A DNA stretch of 64,000 nt from assembly GCA_965153455.1 (NCBI GenBank), contig OZ234497.1:18593872-18657871 (forward strand), in the 5' to 3' direction. The translations under genes and the position numbers were made by a program. The DNA comes from Sphagnum compactum (taxonomy: Eukaryota > Bryophyta > Sphagnopsida > Sphagnales). This document shows positions 61,285 to 64,000 of this stretch, one piece after another (position 1 is the stretch's first letter; each line of letters starts with the position of its first letter). The notes under the pieces are model-generated. The model worked only from the letters and a program-made list of their open reading frames with translations, ran no database searches and had not been told where the DNA came from.

Positions 61285-63005
61285 TCCAAGGAAACAGACA
61301 TGCCATGCACATGGAAAATCATTGAAGAGCAAATGTAGATTTTTTTCTATGATAGATGAGTTAAAATTATAATGTAAAGTTGAGAGGATTGTATAATGTA
61401 GAGAAAGTTCCATACATATTCTTCATGATGGACATGGGTTGAGATGTGCTCAACCCTAAACACACTAAACATGTAATCATATGTAACCCAATATAGAGAT
61501 ACTTACATTGTAAATAATATGGTTTTTCAAGTTTAGTGGATACATTTAGAGCGAAAAAAATGTCATAAAGAGTTTGGGAAATTTCATAGTAGCAAAAATT
61601 AGGGTTAGTTTGACAATCTTGAAGAATTGTACATGTAATCATTTCATTTTATTTACCTCCAAAGACTGGAAGTGTCTCAATTTCCAATTAGTATCCATAT
61701 GTAGAGATGTATAGTAAACTTGCATCATATTTACTAGAATGTTAATTTATCACACTGCCACCACCACGATATAATTTTTAAGGAAATTGTGAACTCTTCA
61801 GAAAAAGTGTTGATATGTATATATCCAATGGTAGAACATGAAGATTACAATATAAACTTCTTCCTTCTGGAAGTACATAACCTCAGAAGCTACTTCAGCT
61901 TCCTTCAGGGGTTGAAATTCTAGTGCCAAGAAACAGGTTGTTTATGTGTGTAGGGGTATAAGTTGCCCTCCAAATACACTAGGAAACTTCTTTGAATGCT
62001 TTACATTGCAACATGCATTATTCCAAAATTATATTTCACCGATCATGTTACAAACTTCGAGAGATTTAAGTTTGAACAATTCTGTTTCGGGCAGCTTGTA
62101 TTTACATAATAATCAATACACAATAAATTCATCACTTTCCCTTGAAGCATAGAAGTTCGAATCAAAGATTCTACCAAGTGACCAAGTGACACTTTCTAAT
62201 GTCAAGTTGTCACTTGGGCACATTGGAAAAAACCACTCATCATCTGTACAGACACAACTTGAATAATATTCCTGCATATCAATTCATGAGAAGAAGAAGA
62301 TGCAAATCTAGTGCAATTTTCTACAAGTACATACATAAATACTCACATCGGCAATGAGGAAAACAAGTTGTGATAAACATTCAAGTGCAGATGAAAATCA
62401 CTGAAATTTTTTGTATGTCAGATCAATTGATCTCTGTCAGTAGCCAAAGAACAAATCTTGTTTAAAACAGCAACTTGCAACGAATTTTTTAGTCCTCAAG
62501 AATCTGAGCCATATCCTCAAGAATTCAGTCTGTTTTTTTTCAAGGAATTTAAATTATTGCTCATGATCTCCCTCGGAAGCTCATGTGGAACTACAGAACC
62601 TGCAGAGTACTGGAAGTACTTGCAACTGTCCTGTGCCTTGAAGAGGACCTCAGCTGCAGTATAAAACGTACTAGCTAGATGTTGGTTTCCTACATGTGTT
62701 TGTAAGACTTGTGTCAGACACCTGCTGTGGACTAAATGCAAAATTGCAGGTGGTGGTTACAGATTCTAAGAATTTTGTCACTTGGATTCTAGTCTAAGCT
62801 TGCATGATGATCTGCAACTGCATGTGGTGGTTGTGGTATGATGAGCATGTATGTATGTACAGATCTGGTGGTGGTTTGCCTGTGGTGTTGCTTCAGAGAG
62901 AATCCTAGAATGGGTGCTAGCTAGCTACATGTTCTCGAGGACGACGAGGAGAAGTCTACAAGAATCATGCATAATGATAATACACGACGATCTGTATCTG
63001 CATCA
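61285..63005. other. Intergenic, no gene seen
   Basis: 3' flank of the cardiolipin synthase gene and 3' flank of the gene at the right edge, so the two genes converge. No recognisable coding sequence. Confidence 0.5.
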
Positions 63006-64000
63006 TCATAGGAAGATGTCGTCGAGTAACGGCTCGTCCAGACTAGAGAGATCAAGAGGCGGCGGAATGATGAGATCCTCGGGACCCCATGTACCCATTA
63101 AGCTCGCGGGCTCTTCTAGCATCTCCTGCATCATCCATGGATCATTAGAAGCTCCTGCAGGCTCGATCAAGGGAGTTTGGCTGTCGACGACGTGATGATC
63201 CGCTACTGCTGCATCCAATTCCCATGAGAACGATGTCGCTGGTGACGACGAATCCTCCATGCCACATATATTATTCTCCCCGGCCAGCAGTTGCGTCTCT
63301 CCAGACGAATTTGTGGAAGAAACTATTGAAGAATACCCGGCTGAGTGTTCCAGCTCGGCCTCCGATCGGATCGACGAGAGAGGAAGTTGGGAGACCACTG
63401 CCCGAAGCTCGTCGAGGGCGTCGCGGCTGTTAGTACTAGTGGGACTCGCAAATAATGTCGGCGTCGCGCCGGTGATGCTCCTTTTCATCATGTTCATGGA
63501 TTCCGCTATCTCCTGCCTCTCCAGCTTCAGATGCGGAAGCTGTCTTGGCTCACAGGACGAGACGCACGAGCTTGCGGAATGCATTGTAACTAGAGAGCTA
63601 ATTGGGTTCTGCAGCAACGCCGTATGATCTGTGCTCAAACCCATGCTCGGAAAACAGGTTCCAGGGTGCCAAATGGGCGCTGGCGGTGCCCATAGTCCCC
63701 CGCCGTCGCTCCCATGACCGATTTGCCTTTCTGCAGCAACATATCCATTGCTGCTGCTCACAGCACCACCAGCAGGTGCAGCAGAGAATGTCGGTACTGC
63801 AGGTGGGTCGTTGTGCACTACGGAATTAGCCGCCGACAGGCCCCTTTGATCCTTGAAAAACGCACTCAAGTTTTCAGCACCAAATCTGCTGCCATCTCTC
63901 CCTAGTACTAGACTTCCTGCAGGAGATCCTCCTAAGTCAGGCCGGAAAAGAAGCGTATTGAAACGACAGTCACCAACATCGTCACACGAGATCGGCACTC
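63006..64000 (-). CDS. C-terminal part of an unidentified Ser-rich protein, possibly a transcription factor
   Basis: An open minus-strand frame of 330 codons runs off the right edge, so the N-terminus is missing. It ends at TGA (63008-63006) after an acidic, hydrophobic tail (LDLSSLDEPLLDDIFL). Composition is rich in Ser, Ala, Gly and Pro, with segments such as RQLPHLKLERQEIAESMNMM, DALDELRAVVSQLPLSSI and TWGPEDLIIPP. The GC content is clearly higher than the flanks, as expected for a real exon. The low-complexity body and acidic tail resemble activation regions of plant transcription factors (MYB, ERF or GRAS-like), but no DNA-binding domain is inside the window, so the family cannot be named. 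Confidence 0.6.
   Translation of the reverse strand, partial: VPISCDDVGDCRFNTLLFRPDLGGSPAGSLVLGRDGSRFGAENLSAFFKDQRGLSAANSVVHNDPPAVPTFSAAPAGGAVSSSNGYVAAERQIGHGSDGGGLWAPPAPIWHPGTCFPSMGLSTDHTALLQNPISSLVTMHSASSCVSSCEPRQLPHLKLERQEIAESMNMMKRSITGATPTLFASPTSTNSRDALDELRAVVSQLPLSSIRSEAELEHSAGYSSIVSSTNSSGETQLLAGENNICGMEDSSSPATSFSWELDAAVADHHVVDSQTPLIEPAGASNDPWMMQEMLEEPASLMGTWGPEDLIIPPPLDLSSLDEPLLDDIFL

Overview
The window is nuclear DNA of a land plant. The evidence is GT-AG introns, AT-rich intergenic DNA, many microsatellites and MITE-like elements, and plant-specific genes: an AP2/ERF factor, an LRR receptor-like kinase, and the plastid NDH-assembly gene CRR7. Gene density is low, with about seven genes or gene remnants in 64 kb. 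The alpha/beta-hydrolase plus kinase architecture near the left end hints at a non-flowering lineage such as a moss, liverwort or lycophyte. That is inference, and no species call is justified.

Layout. Positions 1-1246 hold the right end of a foldback-rich element ending in a terminal repeat that recurs at 16120 and, diverged, at 40418-40808. Positions 2780-7253 (minus), with possible further exons to 7784 or beyond, carry the most unusual gene: a SERAC1-like serine hydrolase followed by a helical segment and an apparently active Ser/Thr kinase. Positions 9401-9530 form a long imperfect hairpin. About 9.7-15.3 kb is a gene-free, AT-rich mosaic of degenerate tandem and inverted repeats. Positions 15.5-30.6 kb are intergenic, with a second foldback-family copy, a 4-unit tandem repeat, two Harbinger-type MITEs and one hAT-like MITE. 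A complete LRR receptor kinase lies at 30607-33658 (+), with altered HRD and DFG motifs. An ERF transcription factor with one intron lies at 34851-36190 (-).

Positions 36.2-46.8 kb are intergenic: a TIR element, a MITE, a 36-bp and a 64-bp minisatellite, and a short near-perfect hairpin. CRR7 (46856-48209, -) and a small two-helix membrane-protein gene (48504-49111, +) diverge from a short shared upstream region that contains a telo-box. Just downstream is a decayed bestrophin-type chloride channel pseudogene (50087-50880). Positions 50.9-57.6 kb hold tandem duplications and simple repeats. Mitochondrial cardiolipin synthase occupies 57682-61284 (+) in eight exons. The window ends inside the C-terminal exon of an unidentified Ser-rich, acidic-tailed protein (63006-64000, -), possibly a transcription factor.

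The genes do not form one pathway. Common themes are organelle function (CRR7, cardiolipin synthase, the bestrophin remnant) and signalling or defence-like kinases. All exon joins were derived by hand from splice consensus and reading phase and are predictions.
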